A stretch of DNA of 64,000 bases from Tabrizicola sp. (GCF_016793705.1 NZ_JAEULO010000031.1:30511-94510); one strand, 5' to 3'. Counted from the first letter of the stretch, positions 55,316 through 64,000 are shown. Notes: generated by a model not told the origin, from the letters alone. Program-made: numbers and translations.

Positions 55316-56140
55316 ATGCGCAGCATCATCGAGATTTACGAGGTCGCTTCGGGCCGGGTGCGCGAGGTGCTGGCGGTGGAAGGGCGGATCGAGGCGCCGA
55401 ACTGGGCGCCCTCGGGCGACTGGCTGCTGGTGAACGGCGAGGGACGGTTGTTCCGGGTGCCTATGGCGAAGCCCGCGCTGGAGCCGGTGGAAACGGGCGC
55501 GGCGGTGAAATGCAACAACGACCACGGGATCAGCCCGGATGGCAAGACGATCATCCTGTCCTCGCATCATGAAGGGGAGGGGTCGCAGATCTATGTGATG
55601 CCGGTGACAGGGGGAGAGCCGGTGAAGGTTTCGCCGGAAGCCCCCAGTTGGTGGCACGGGGTTTCGCCGGACGGAAAGGTGCTGACCTATGTCGCGGCGC
55701 GGGGCGGCGCCCGTGTGATCGACGTCTATACGCTGGTGCCGGGGGCGGAGGAGGGGCGGCTGACCTTCGGCGAGGGGCATTGCGACGGGCCGGATTTCAG
55801 CCCTGACGGCAGCCGCATCTTCTACAACTGCGACCGCAGCGGGCATGCGCAGATCTGGGTGATGGCGGCGGACGGGGCGGGACAGCGGCAGTTGTTCGAG
55901 GACGGGTTCGTGAACTGGTTTCCGCATCCCTCGCCCAATGGGCGACATCTGCTGTACCTGGCCTATCCGCCGGGAACCACGGGGCATCCGGCGGACCTGG
56001 AGGTGGCGCTGGTGCTGTGCGATCCCGAAGGCGGTAACCGGCGCCGGGTACGGGAGTTCACCGGGGGGCAGGGGACGATCAACGTGCCCTGCTGGGCGCC
56101 GGATGGCAGCGCCTTTGCCTATGTGCGCTATGAGCCCTAG
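55316..56140 (+). CDS. TolB-like beta-propeller (WD40-like PD40) protein
   Basis: 274 residues, cytoplasmic by lack of a signal peptide. Repeating propeller blades are visible as ISPDGKTIILSS, VSPDGKVLTYVA, FSPDGSRIFYNC, PSPNGRHLLYLA and WAPDGSAFAYVR at about 40-45 residue steps. Such proteins often are TolB-C-like binding propellers or a biopolymer transport component; some bind oligosaccharides. Its 3' end overlaps the next gene (other strand) by 4 bp. Ribosome site GGGAGG precedes the ATG. Confidence 0.78.
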   Translation: MRSIIEIYEVASGRVREVLAVEGRIEAPNWAPSGDWLLVNGEGRLFRVPMAKPALEPVETGAAVKCNNDHGISPDGKTIILSSHHEGEGSQIYVMPVTGGEPVKVSPEAPSWWHGVSPDGKVLTYVAARGGARVIDVYTLVPGAEEGRLTFGEGHCDGPDFSPDGSRIFYNCDRSGHAQIWVMAADGAGQRQLFEDGFVNWFPHPSPNGRHLLYLAYPPGTTGHPADLEVALVLCDPEGGNRRRVREFTGGQGTINVPCWAPDGSAFAYVRYEP

Positions 56141-56577
56141 GCCGGACGAAGCCCGCTGAGGCCCTTCGGTGCCTTCGGTTTCGGCGTCTCGGGTGGTGGC
56201 GGGAGATCGACGGCGGCCAGGACAGGTTGCAGGTGGCGCGGGTCGCCCCAGACCGAGATATAGACCTCGGGCGGGTAGCCGTTGGCCAGATGCTCGGGCG
56301 TCAGGTCGATGATCCGCACGCGCAGGTCGTCGCCATGGACGAGCGAGGGGGCGATGATCTCCTCCGCCACCGGGCCGAGATGGCCGACCAGCCCTTCGGT
56401 GTGATGCGGGATCAGGCCCAGGATCGGCTTCTTCAGCCGGGCGAAGACGCCGATACGGCCATCAGACAGCCGGTCGAGCCAGGCGGGATCACCGATGGAC
56501 AGGCCGGTGCGGGCGACGTGGATCGCCAGGCCCTCGACCGGGGCCTTGTGGATCAGGGGAAGTTTGGCGTCGCTCAT
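56137..56577 (-). CDS. Hypothetical protein
   Basis: 146 residues from the ATG at 56577. Not recognised. It is mostly beta-like in the first 110 residues ([55 protein letters not shown]), followed by a proline-rich tail ([15 protein letters not shown]). The tail suggests a flexible C-terminus. Convergent with the TolB-like gene and divergent from clpB. The beta pattern is faintly like a HIRAN or Obg-type small domain, but I would not assign it. Confidence 0.6.
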   Translation of the reverse strand: MSDAKLPLIHKAPVEGLAIHVARTGLSIGDPAWLDRLSDGRIGVFARLKKPILGLIPHHTEGLVGHLGPVAEEIIAPSLVHGDDLRVRIIDLTPEHLANGYPPEVYISVWGDPRHLQPVLAAVDLPPPPETPKPKAPKGLSGLRPA

Positions 56578-56872
56578 GCCTTGGGCCTTTCGTCTTCGGA
56601 AGCACCGAGGATGGGGAGGCGTGGCGACAGGATGCAAGGCAAGGTTGCGCTGTCGGATGAAGGCCAGCCCGATACCGCCGATGGGGTGGCGCGGTATCGG
56701 CAAGGAAAGGCCGATTTCATGGACCTGCGCCGGGTTTTTGCGCAGTGTGGTTTTTGCGCAAGCGGGGATTGCAAAGGCCGCGGGCCACGCCCAAGTGAGG
56801 GTCAAGGCCTTGAGCGGTGGGCTGGAGATCCGGGCACCGCAGGCAAGGCGCTTCAGAGGAAGGAGAATGCCG
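56578..56872. other. 295-bp gap upstream of clpB with hairpin and tandem direct repeat
   Basis: Holds a 10-bp inverted repeat (56669-56678 with 56691-56700, 12-nt loop) and a tandem 12-mer GGTTTTTGCGCA at 56733-56744 and 56749-56760 (16-bp period). I see no clear RpoH (sigma-32) promoter or CIRCE element. The gap probably holds divergent promoters for clpB and the hypothetical gene. Confidence 0.5.
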
Positions 56873-59488
56873 ATGAATTTGGAGAAATTCACGGAACGGT
56901 CGCGTGGCTTCCTTCAGGCCGCCCAGACCATCGCGATGCGGGAAAGCCACCAGCGGGTGCTGCCCGATCATCTGTTGAAGGCATTGATGGATGACGATCA
57001 GGGCCTGGCCGCGAACCTGATCCGCAAGGCGGGAGGCTCGCCCGAGCAGGTCAATGCGGCGGTGAATGCGGCGATTGCCAAGCTGCCGAAGGTTTCTGGC
57101 GGCGATGGCCAGACCTATATCGACCCGCAGCTGGTGCGGGTGCTGGACGAGGCGGAAGCCGTGGCCAAGAAGGCCGGGGACAGCTTCGTGCCGGTGGAGC
57201 GCCTGCTGACCGCGCTTGCGCTGGTGAACACCCGGGCGAAGGATGCGCTGACGGCGGGGGCGGTGACGGCCCAGGGGCTGAACACGGCGATCAACGAGGT
57301 CCGCAAGGGGCGGACGGCGGACTCGGCCTCCAGCGAGGACACGATGGAGGCGTTGAAGAAATACGCCCGCGACCTGACCGAGGCGGCGCGGGACGGCAAG
57401 ATCGACCCGATCATCGGCCGCGACGAGGAAATCCGCCGGGCGATGCAGGTGCTGTCGCGCCGGACAAAGAACAACCCGGTGCTGATCGGAGAACCCGGCG
57501 TCGGCAAGACCGCCATCGCCGAGGGCCTCGCTCTGCGTATCGTCAATGGCGACGTGCCGGAGAGCCTGAAGAACAAGAAGCTGATGGCGCTGGACATGGG
57601 TGCCCTCATCGCCGGGGCCAAGTACCGCGGCGAGTTCGAGGAGCGGCTGAAGGCGATCCTGAAGGAGATCGAGGCGGCATCCGGCGAGATCATCCTCTTC
57701 ATCGACGAGATGCACACGCTGGTCGGCGCGGGGAAATCCGAAGGCGCGATGGATGCGGCGAACCTGATCAAGCCGGCCCTGGCGCGGGGCGAGCTGCACT
57801 GCATCGGCGCAACCACGCTGGACGAATACCGCAAGCATGTGGAGAAGGACGCGGCCCTGGCCCGTCGCTTCCAGCCCGTGTTTGTGGAAGAGCCGACGGT
57901 GGAGGACACCATCTCCATCCTGCGCGGGATCAAGGAGAAGTACGAACTGCACCACGGGGTGCGGATCACCGATGCGGCGCTGGTCGCGGCGGCGACGCTG
58001 TCGCACCGCTATATCACCGACCGCTTCCTGCCCGACAAGGCCATCGACCTGGTGGACGAAGCGGCCTCGCGCCTGAGGATGGAAGTGGATTCCAAGCCGG
58101 AGGAACTGGATGCGCTCGACCGGCAGATCCTGCAATTCCAGATCGAGGCGGAAGCGCTGAAGAAGGAAGACGATGTCGCGAGCAAGGACCGGCTGGAAAA
58201 GCTGGAGAAGGAGCTTGCCGATCTTCAGGAGAAATCCTCCGAGCTGACCGCGAAGTGGCAGAACGAACGCGCGAGCCTGGAGGCGGCACGCGGGCTGAAG
58301 GAACAGCTGGACGTCGCGCGGGCGGAACTCGAGGGCGCCAAGCGCGAGGGCAACTTCGCCAAGGCCGGGGAACTGCAATACGGCCGGATTCCCGAGCTGG
58401 AGAAGCAGCTTGCCGAGGCGGAAGCCAAGGAAGGCCAGGCGCTGGTCGCCGAGGCGGTGCGGCCCGAGCAGATCGCCGAGGTGGTCGAGCGCTGGACCGG
58501 CATCCCCACGACCAAGATGCTGGAAGGCGAGAAGGAGAAGCTCCTCAAGATGGAAGAGGAACTGGGCAAGCGTGTGGTCGGCCAGCGGGCAGCGGTGGAA
58601 GCCGTCTCCAAGGCCGTGCGCCGGGCGCGCGCGGGCTTGTCGGACGAGAACCGTCCGCTGGGCAGCTTCCTGTTCCTGGGGCCCACCGGCGTCGGCAAGA
58701 CCGAGTTGACCAAGGCGCTGGCGGCTTACCTCTTCGACGACGACCAGGCGATGGTCCGCATCGACATGTCGGAGTTCATGGAGAAACATTCCGTGGCCCG
58801 GCTGATCGGCGCCCCCCCCGGCTATGTCGGCTATGACGAGGGCGGGGTGCTGACCGAAGCGGTCCGCCGCCGCCCATATCAGGTCGTGTTGTTCGATGAG
58901 GTGGAAAAGGCCCACCCGGACGTGTTCAATGTGCTGTTGCAGGTGCTTGACGATGGGCGCCTGACCGATGGCCAGGGCCGGACGGTCGACTTCCGGCAGA
59001 CTCTGATCATCCTGACCTCGAACCTCGGGGCGCGGGCCTTGTCGGAACTGCCAGACGGCGCGGATGCCAGCGCGGCCAGGGCCGAGGTGATGGAAGCGGT
59101 GCGCCAGCATTTCCGACCCGAATTCCTGAACCGGCTGGACGAGCAGATCATCTTCGACCGGCTGAACCGGGGCGACATGGCCGGCATCGTGGAAATTCAG
59201 TTGCACCGGCTGGAGCAACGCCTTGCTGCGCGGAAGATCACGCTGGATCTGGATGCGACGGCGAAGACCTGGCTGGCCGACGAAGGCTACGATCCGGTCT
59301 TTGGGGCGCGGCCCTTGAAGCGGGTGATCCAGCGCCAGTTGCAGGACCCGCTGGCCGAGATGCTGCTGGCCGGAGAAATCCTCGACGGCAGCGTGATCCG
59401 TGTCACTGCGGGGCCGGAGGGGCTCATCATCGGCGACCGGGTGGTGCAAAGTCGCCGGGAGCGCCCGCAATCGGCGGTGGTGCACTAA
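56873..59488 (+). CDS. clpB: Chaperone/disaggregase ClpB
   Basis: 871 residues, usual ClpB length. Clp N-terminal repeats (1-145), first AAA+ domain with [13 protein letters not shown] near 206-218, a coiled-coil M domain (about 400-530, rich in Glu/Lys with [18 protein letters not shown]) that distinguishes ClpB from ClpA/ClpC, and a second AAA+ domain with [12 protein letters not shown] near 603-614. It dissolves protein aggregates with DnaK. ATG at 56873 follows AAGGAGAATGCCG; an ATG at 56867 is too near the ribosome site. Confidence 0.97.
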   Translation: MNLEKFTERSRGFLQAAQTIAMRESHQRVLPDHLLKALMDDDQGLAANLIRKAGGSPEQVNAAVNAAIAKLPKVSGGDGQTYIDPQLVRVLDEAEAVAKKAGDSFVPVERLLTALALVNTRAKDALTAGAVTAQGLNTAINEVRKGRTADSASSEDTMEALKKYARDLTEAARDGKIDPIIGRDEEIRRAMQVLSRRTKNNPVLIGEPGVGKTAIAEGLALRIVNGDVPESLKNKKLMALDMGALIAGAKYRGEFEERLKAILKEIEAASGEIILFIDEMHTLVGAGKSEGAMDAANLIKPALARGELHCIGATTLDEYRKHVEKDAALARRFQPVFVEEPTVEDTISILRGIKEKYELHHGVRITDAALVAAATLSHRYITDRFLPDKAIDLVDEAASRLRMEVDSKPEELDALDRQILQFQIEAEALKKEDDVASKDRLEKLEKELADLQEKSSELTAKWQNERASLEAARGLKEQLDVARAELEGAKREGNFAKAGELQYGRIPELEKQLAEAEAKEGQALVAEAVRPEQIAEVVERWTGIPTTKMLEGEKEKLLKMEEELGKRVVGQRAAVEAVSKAVRRARAGLSDENRPLGSFLFLGPTGVGKTELTKALAAYLFDDDQAMVRIDMSEFMEKHSVARLIGAPPGYVGYDEGGVLTEAVRRRPYQVVLFDEVEKAHPDVFNVLLQVLDDGRLTDGQGRTVDFRQTLIILTSNLGARALSELPDGADASAARAEVMEAVRQHFRPEFLNRLDEQIIFDRLNRGDMAGIVEIQLHRLEQRLAARKITLDLDATAKTWLADEGYDPVFGARPLKRVIQRQLQDPLAEMLLAGEILDGSVIRVTAGPEGLIIGDRVVQSRRERPQSAVVH

Positions 59489-59497
59489 GCGACTGGG

Positions 59498-59531
59498 AAG
59501 GGGTGGGCGATTTTGCCCACCCTTTTCGTTT
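59498..59531 (+). terminator. Rho-independent terminator after clpB
   Basis: GGGTGGGC (59501-59508) pairs with GCCCACCC (59515-59522), then TTTTCGTTT. It lies 12 bp past the clpB stop and could also stop the convergent gene from the right. Confidence 0.85.
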
Positions 59532-59538
59532 CACCGTG

Positions 59539-60165
59539 TCAGGCCGAACGCAGGACTACGAGGTTGTCTTCAACCGCCGCCGCGACCTCGTTGTAATGCT
59601 CCGTCCGCCGCGCCGGATCGCCGCCGGAACGGATGATGATCAACTCGGTCTCCTTCACCACATCGGCAGCCTCAGCGGCGGCGACTTCGGCAAAGCCCTC
59701 CTTCACCGCGCGGACCGGGGGCAGGCGCTTGGCCATCGGCTTGTGCCCTTCGCGCAAGCGCAGCGGGGGGGCGTTTACATCCTCATATTTCCTGACGATG
59801 GCATCCAGCTTGTCAGCCGCGTCCAGCATCGCCGACTTGATCGGCAGGTAGTCGCCCGAATTCGGCAGGTTCGCTGCAACTTTCAGGTAGTAGAGCCGCA
59901 GGCAATCGATCCGGTAGCGCAGGTCGATGCGGGCGTCGCAGGTCTTGTCGGCGCCTTGCAGAATCTTCACGATTCCCTTCGTGACATTGGTATTGACGGC
60001 TGTTCCGATCTGCGGGCTGCCGTCCTCGCAGGAAATGCTCAACAGACCAATGCCCGACGGCGTTTCGGGTTCCGGTTCATAGCAGTCTGCCCGCGCGGCC
60101 CCGGCCGGAATCAGCCAGAGCAGGCCCAGGGCGAACAGGAATGGGGGCAGGATTGATTTCGTCAT
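59539..60165 (-). CDS. Secreted hypothetical protein paired with caspase-like gene
   Basis: 208 residues. Signal peptide TKSILPPFLFALGLLWLIPA ending ARAD, followed by DCYEPEPE and a mature part with cysteines in ISCEDGS, KTCDARI and DCLRLYY (possible disulfides). Middle section ARIDLRYRIDCLRLYYLKVAANLP and a long helix-rich end. No known domain recognised. It starts one base past the stop of the caspase-like gene, so both are almost surely made together; a chaperone, inhibitor or substrate role is possible. Confidence 0.75.
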   Translation of the reverse strand: MTKSILPPFLFALGLLWLIPAGAARADCYEPEPETPSGIGLLSISCEDGSPQIGTAVNTNVTKGIVKILQGADKTCDARIDLRYRIDCLRLYYLKVAANLPNSGDYLPIKSAMLDAADKLDAIVRKYEDVNAPPLRLREGHKPMAKRLPPVRAVKEGFAEVAAAEAADVVKETELIIIRSGGDPARRTEHYNEVAAAVEDNLVVLRSA

Positions 60166-60166
60166 T

Positions 60167-61672
60167 TCAGTTCTCCGTTTCAAAAATTCCGTAAGCTGCA
60201 AGCACCGCACGCCTTGTGCCGGGTCCGAACGACCCATCCACCGTGCCGTCATAAAGGCCCTTCTCGGCGAGGATGGCCTGAAGGTCGGCCCAGGTTTCCT
60301 TCGGGAACTTGTCGGCATTGTTCAAAAGCCCGTCCAGCGCCAACTCGCTGCCACCGCGCAGCGCGCGATATAGAAGGTCAGCCGCATCCTTCGGGCCAAG
60401 GTCGGGCACCAGCCCGTTGGCCGCGAACGAGGCCACGTTGAACATCGCCTCGGTATGGCCCTGGGCCGCCGCCTCACGGAACAGCGCCAGCGCCGCGTCC
60501 CGATCTGCCGTCAGGCCAAGCTCGCCGGTGAAGTGGAAATAGCCCATGTCGTTCAGCGCAGCGGGGACTTTCGCTTCAGCGGCCTCCTGATACAGCTTCA
60601 GCGCCCGGGTCGGGTCGGGGTCCACGCCGATCCCGCCCTCCAGCACCTTGGCCAGCCGGTATTTCGCATCGGGGTCGCCCGCCGCGACCGCCTGCTCCAG
60701 CAGTGCCTGCGCCTCTTGCGGGGCGTAATCGGTGCTTTGGCGGTCAAGCTTGGCCAGCGCCAGCCCGACCAGCGACCGGGAATCGCCCGCCGCGGCCGAC
60801 TTTTCCAGATTGGCGCGGTCCGCCGCGACAACGCGCTGCCAGGCGACGGCCAACTCCTCCACGCCGGGCTCCGACGATCCGGCGGCGGCATCGGCGGTCA
60901 GATAGAAGGGTTCGCCGGGAAGCGAGCCGTAGACGGTCGGTTCCTGCCGGTTCCCCGTGGCGGCAAGCACGTCATCGCGTACCTGTCGGAACAAAAGACT
61001 GATCTCCAGGTTCGGCTTCACCATGTTGGCGCGCAGCGCGATGTTGAACGGGCTGTTCGCGCTGTCCCCGTCCAGCGCCACCTCGCCATCGCGGGCCGCA
61101 TAGGCCACCAGCGTGCCGCGTTCCGGCGACGGCGGGGCCAGGCCGCCCTTGCCGGTGGTCAATCCCTTGGCGACCTCGGGATCTCGCAGGTCGATCACAT
61201 CGGGGAAGGGGTTGTCGCGGCAGCTGTCCAGGATCACGACCGACATCTTCCGCGCCCCGTCGACGGCGGCCATCATCTGATCCATCGTGACCGAGGCCGA
61301 GACGATATCCTTCGCTTGCCGCACCTTCGCATCGACCGGGATCAGGAAGGTGGTGCCCTGGACCGAAACGCCATGCCCGGCATAGTAGATCAGGGCAATG
61401 TCGGCGGTTTCGGCCTCGAAGGCGAACTTGTCCAGCGCGGCCAGAGTCTCTTCCCGTGTGGCATCCATCCGGACATCGACGTGAAAACCAATCTCCTCCA
61501 GCGTCCGGGCCAGCGCCGTGGCGTCGTTGACGGTGTTCCTCAGCGCGGTGACGTTCTGGTAGGCGGCCATGCCGAAAACCAGGGCGACGCGGTCCTTGGC
61601 ACGGGTTTCGGCAAGGGCGGAGGCCACGAAAAGCAGCAGGAACAGCGGCAGGGCCAGCAGGCGGCGGAGCAT
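60167..61672 (-). CDS. Secreted caspase-like (peptidase C14) protein with Sel1 repeats and peptidoglycan-binding-like end
   Basis: 501 residues. Signal peptide LLALPLFLLLFVASALAE, then a caspase-fold domain (about 27-255) with catalytic His100 (IYYAGHGVS) and Cys151 (VILDSCRDNPF). Next comes a Sel1/TPR-like region (about 285-440: ALLEQAVAAGDPDAKYRLAK, ALKLYQEAAEAKVPAALNDM, ALFREAAAQGHTEAMFNVAS). The last 40 residues, LYDGTVDGSFGPGTRRAVLA, resemble a peptidoglycan-binding repeat. It likely acts in the periplasm; target unknown. Confidence 0.87.
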   Translation of the reverse strand: MLRRLLALPLFLLLFVASALAETRAKDRVALVFGMAAYQNVTALRNTVNDATALARTLEEIGFHVDVRMDATREETLAALDKFAFEAETADIALIYYAGHGVSVQGTTFLIPVDAKVRQAKDIVSASVTMDQMMAAVDGARKMSVVILDSCRDNPFPDVIDLRDPEVAKGLTTGKGGLAPPSPERGTLVAYAARDGEVALDGDSANSPFNIALRANMVKPNLEISLLFRQVRDDVLAATGNRQEPTVYGSLPGEPFYLTADAAAGSSEPGVEELAVAWQRVVAADRANLEKSAAAGDSRSLVGLALAKLDRQSTDYAPQEAQALLEQAVAAGDPDAKYRLAKVLEGGIGVDPDPTRALKLYQEAAEAKVPAALNDMGYFHFTGELGLTADRDAALALFREAAAQGHTEAMFNVASFAANGLVPDLGPKDAADLLYRALRGGSELALDGLLNNADKFPKETWADLQAILAEKGLYDGTVDGSFGPGTRRAVLAAYGIFETEN

Positions 61673-62044
61673 GGCAGAACCGGGGCAGGAGAAATTGACC
61701 TTGCGTCAAAGGCTACGCCCAATTCGCGAACGCGGCAAAGGCCAAACCGTCAGCAGCCCGTCAAAAGCGCGTGCCCATGGGTCGGAAAGGGTGACTTGAC
61801 GCGGATATGGGCCTGGTGCGGTCTCCTCTGCGGAGAAGATGGCTAACCGATCATGAACGCCCACGGCCAAGGCCTTGATTTCGCTCCGCCGGGAAAGCCG
61901 CCGCGCATGGACAACTGCGGACGGACCGGTGATCCGTCGGGCCCGGGACGGAATATTTCAGGCTACTGCCGCACACGTGAGCCGGATTGCTTTGCCTTTT
62001 CTGCGCAGAGGCGCATCCTTGCAGAAATCCCGGAGGAGCCGCCG
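61673..62044. other. 372-bp gap between divergent caspase-like and msrP genes
   Basis: Noncoding as far as I can tell. It contains the TTGAC-CTTGC-GTCAA palindrome close to the caspase-like gene start, then G/C-rich sequence with no clear promoter, and a GGAGGAGCCGCCG ribosome site before msrP. An in-frame ATG at 61853 would give msrP 64 extra residues, but these look unlike a signal sequence. Confidence 0.5.
61695..61709. promoter_or_regulatory. Palindrome TTGAC-CTTGC-GTCAA upstream of caspase-like gene
   Basis: Perfect 5-bp arms around CTTGC, 23 bp upstream of the caspase-like ATG. Its 13-bp core matches (reverse complement) the palindrome at 15655-15669 upstream of the sugar importer. Its position near a start codon suggests a repressor or MerR-like operator. 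Confidence 0.45.
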
Positions 62045-62944
62045 ATGCCCCTGAAATGGTCCGACGTCACGCCGAAGCCCCTGTGGCTGAACCGCCGCCA
62101 GCTGATCGCCGGTGCGGCGACCCTGCTTGCCTCCCCAGCGCTGGCCCGGATCGAGGCGGCGCCGAGCAAGTATTCCACCGATGCCGAGCCGAACAGCCTG
62201 GAAGACATCTCGACCTACAACAATTTCTACGAATTCGGCACCGGCAAGGGCGATCCTGCGTCCTACGCGGGTGGCCTGACCGTCGACCCCTGGTCCGTCG
62301 TGATTGACGGCCTCGTCGACAAGCCCGGCACCTACGACCTTGCCGACGTCGTCAAGGGCCAGCCGCTCGAGGAGCGCATCTACCGCTTCCGCTGCGTCGA
62401 GGCCTGGTCGATGGTCGTCCCTTGGATCGGCTTCCAGCTTTCCGGCCTCCTGGAGCGGGCCGGCGTGCAGCCGGGCGCGACCTTCGTGGCCTTCGAGACA
62501 CTGCTTCGCCCCGAAGAGATGCCAGGCCAGGCCTCGCCTTTCATCGACTGGCCCTACCGCGAAGGGTTGCGGCTGGACGAGGCGATGCACCCGCTGACCA
62601 TCCTTGCAACGGGCCTCTATGGCGAGGAGATGCCGAAGCAGAACGGCGCGCCGATCCGTCTGGTGGTGCCCTGGAAATACGGGTTCAAGTCGATCAAGTC
62701 GATCGTGCGGATTTCGCTGGTCGACAAGATGCCGCTGACGACCTGGAACATGCTGCAACCGCAGGAATACGGCTTCTATTCCAATGTGAACCCCAAGGTG
62801 GACCATCCGCGCTGGAGCCAGGCCTCCGAACGCCCCCTCGGTGGCGGGCTCTTCGCCGGGCGGCAGGACACGCTGATGTTCAACGGCTACGAGGCCGAGG
62901 TGGCGTCGATGTATGCCGGTCAGGATCTGGCGGTCGACTATTGA
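62045..62944 (+). CDS. msrP: Protein-methionine-sulfoxide reductase catalytic subunit MsrP
   Basis: 299 residues from the ATG at 62045. Twin-arginine signal [19 protein letters not shown] exports the folded molybdopterin enzyme; the molybdenum-ligating Cys is in [15 protein letters not shown]. It repairs oxidised methionines in periplasmic proteins. It ends on a base shared with the msrQ start (TGATG), forming the usual msrPQ pair. The ribosome site GGAGGAGCCGCC is strong. Confidence 0.95.
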   Translation: MPLKWSDVTPKPLWLNRRQLIAGAATLLASPALARIEAAPSKYSTDAEPNSLEDISTYNNFYEFGTGKGDPASYAGGLTVDPWSVVIDGLVDKPGTYDLADVVKGQPLEERIYRFRCVEAWSMVVPWIGFQLSGLLERAGVQPGATFVAFETLLRPEEMPGQASPFIDWPYREGLRLDEAMHPLTILATGLYGEEMPKQNGAPIRLVVPWKYGFKSIKSIVRISLVDKMPLTTWNMLQPQEYGFYSNVNPKVDHPRWSQASERPLGGGLFAGRQDTLMFNGYEAEVASMYAGQDLAVDY

Positions 62945-63552
62945 TGGACCGGCTGAACGGGCTTGCCCGCAGGGTGCCGACCTGGGTGGTTTATCTCTTT
63001 GGCCTGGTGCCGCTGGGGTTTCTTGTCTGGGGGGCGGTCTTCGGTGGCCTAGGGCCGGACCCGGTCAAGGCCATCGAACGGGGGCTTGGCGAACGCGGCT
63101 TGCAGTTCCTGCTGGCCTCGTTGGCGGTCACGCCCATGCGGCGGCTGGGGCTGAACCTTCTGCGTTTCCGCAGGGCGCTCGGGTTGCTCTCCTTCCTCTA
63201 TGTCAGCCTGCATCTGGTCGCGTGGGTCTGGCTCGACATGGGCCTGCGCTGGGGCGAGATGCTGGCTGACCTGACAAAGCGGCCGTTCGTGATCCTGGGG
63301 ATGATCGGCTTCCTGGTGATGGTTCCCCTGGCCGCGACCTCGTGGAATGGTGCGATCCGGCGCATTGGGGCGGTCGGCTGGAACAGGCTTCACAAGCTGG
63401 CCTATGTAGCGATTCTGGCGGGAACGGTGCATCTGGCGCTGATCTCCAAGGTGTGGACCGGCGAGGTTCTGGTCTATCTGGGGCTTGCCTTGGGCCTTCT
63501 TGCCTCGCGCCTGCTTCCGAAGGCCCCGATCCGGCGCCGCGCGTCGGCCTGA
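62944..63552 (+). CDS. msrQ: Protein-methionine-sulfoxide reductase haem-binding subunit MsrQ
   Basis: 202 residues, about six membrane segments, ferric-reductase-like transmembrane family. Haem-ligand histidines are expected in LHLVAWVW, RLHKLAYV and TVHLALI. It passes electrons from the membrane quinone pool to MsrP. Coupled to msrP by a one-base overlap. Ends shortly before the rRNA operon promoter region. Confidence 0.93.
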   Translation: MDRLNGLARRVPTWVVYLFGLVPLGFLVWGAVFGGLGPDPVKAIERGLGERGLQFLLASLAVTPMRRLGLNLLRFRRALGLLSFLYVSLHLVAWVWLDMGLRWGEMLADLTKRPFVILGMIGFLVMVPLAATSWNGAIRRIGAVGWNRLHKLAYVAILAGTVHLALISKVWTGEVLVYLGLALGLLASRLLPKAPIRRRASA

Positions 63553-63691
63553 CTCGGGTTCCAACGGCGCTGCAGGCGCAAGAAAATTGCCGCAATGCCG
63601 CGGCAGTTGTGGGCTTTCTTGCGCCAACCACCAGATTTTGCGGTGTTTTCCGGCTTCTGCAAAAATTTTGCGACGAAGATGTTTTTTGCTC

Positions 63692-63720
63692 TTGCGGCTT
63701 CCCGATGGCCTCCGTAAATA
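63692..63720 (+). promoter_or_regulatory. Likely rrn promoter
   Basis: TTGCGG (63692-63697), a 17-bp spacer and TAAATA (63715-63720), then a C-rich discriminator CCCCCTCACC, typical for growth-controlled rRNA promoters. A second, weaker set begins with TTGCGG at 63638. Confidence 0.5.
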
Positions 63721-63857
63721 CCCCCTCACCGAAGCAGAGACGCGACGGTGACGGACGGAAGCGGCTGGCGACGGAAGCGGAAGTTCGGAAAATCTGAAGG
63801 CAAGGCGCGAAGGGATACGCCAAGAAGTTGGCGGATCGCATGTTTTTTGTCTGACGA

Positions 63858-63871
63858 TGGCTCTTTGAAAA
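63858..63871 (+). promoter_or_regulatory. rrn boxA antitermination site
   Basis: TGGCTCTTTGAAAA resembles boxA (E. coli TGCTCTTTAACA), bound by NusB/NusE as part of ribosomal antitermination. Its placement about 130 bases before the window edge fits a 16S gene starting just beyond. Confidence 0.75.
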
Positions 63872-64000
63872 CTGAATGAATGAAGGGATATGCGGGCGGT
63901 TTGGGCGCATCGGCGTCTAACGTCTAGCATATCGGCCTACTAGGGTGAGCGACCGCGAGGTTGCCGACCGATGATGTAGGTGTCAGCTTCACTACTTGTG

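Larger units (their letters stand above)
63553..64000 (+). promoter_or_regulatory. Promoter and leader region of an rRNA operon (16S gene just outside window)
   Basis: No gene is seen here. T-rich sequence with repeated TTTTGCG and the palindrome GCAAAAATTTTGC (63659-63671) precedes a likely promoter and a boxA. The last 130 bases, including ATGAATGAAGGGATATGCGG, look like the 16S leader of Rhodobacterales. The leader presumably contains the upper strand of the 16S processing stem. Confidence 0.75.

Noticed and set aside
56717-59485. Long open frame (about 920 codons) antisense to clpB
   Set aside because: It mirrors the clpB codons on the other strand; its protein is rich in His, Arg, Gln and Leu with no family pattern. 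GC-rich third positions create such shadows.
61853-62044. 64-residue N-terminal extension of MsrP
   Set aside because: The twin-arginine signal must be near the N-terminus; the ATG at 62045 with GGAGGAGCCGCC fits better.

Overview
The window is GC-rich bacterial chromosome, densely packed with genes and short gaps. The gene set points to an alphaproteobacterium of the order Rhodobacterales (Paracoccaceae/Roseobacter type). The clues are an fnrL gene divergent from hemN with a perfect FNR site, a membrane-anchored c-type cytochrome of the CycM/cy kind, a hydroxyproline-betaine epimerase (HpbD) whose catalytic residues fall at the same positions as in the Pelagibaca enzyme (recalled, not searched), and an rRNA-operon leader at the right edge. 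No CRISPR array, insertion sequence, phage module or tRNA was seen.

Layout. 1-3.4 kb: a truncated cpdB-type nucleotidase, nudC, an SRPBCC protein and prephenate dehydratase (pheA). 3.4-11.1 kb: a cytochrome c, a strong terminator, then a yejABEF-type peptide ABC importer followed at once by a glycosyltransferase. 11.2-13.3 kb: hemN and fnrL, divergent around TTGAT-N4-ATCAA. 13.4-19.3 kb: a LacI regulator, a sterol-desaturase-family membrane enzyme and an rbsABC-type sugar importer.

19.3-38.6 kb is the most interesting part: a large locus for uptake and breakdown of a quaternary amine, probably proline betaine or hydroxyproline betaine. It has a GbdR-like regulator, a ProXWV importer, and an operon headed by a GntR regulator (DapA-family lyase, aldehyde dehydrogenase, P5C-reductase-like protein, FAD oxidoreductase). 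A convergent set encodes two coupled SDRs, HpbD, an MttB-family methyltransferase and an FMN glutamate-synthase-like protein. Next on the same strand come a pseudouridine synthase, a homocysteine S-methyltransferase, a free methionine-(R)-sulfoxide reductase and a gamma-glutamyltransferase-family protein. Inferred route: import, epimerisation at C2 (HpbD), N-demethylation (MttB is the only candidate seen; no Rieske demethylase and no corrinoid protein are in the window), oxidation (FAD enzyme), ring opening and deamination (DapA family), and oxidation to 2-oxoglutarate (aldehyde dehydrogenase). The two SDRs and the P5C-reductase-like protein have no place in the published pathway that I know of.

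38.7-45.3 kb: an anti-sigma-like ATPase with a STAS partner, hspQ, a lytic-transglycosylase-like lipoprotein, lolA, a DadA-type amino acid dehydrogenase, an acyltransferase-like membrane protein, and a Ser/Thr kinase with a probable Roadblock-like C-terminus. 45.4-52.0 kb: dapC-ftsK and an iron operon (imelysin-bfd-bfr). 52.0-59.5 kb: pyrF, a ROK kinase, cutC, three poorly known proteins and clpB. 59.5-63.6 kb: a secreted caspase-like protein with its small secreted partner, and msrPQ. 63.6-64.0 kb is the promoter and boxA leader of an rRNA operon whose 16S gene should start just outside the window.
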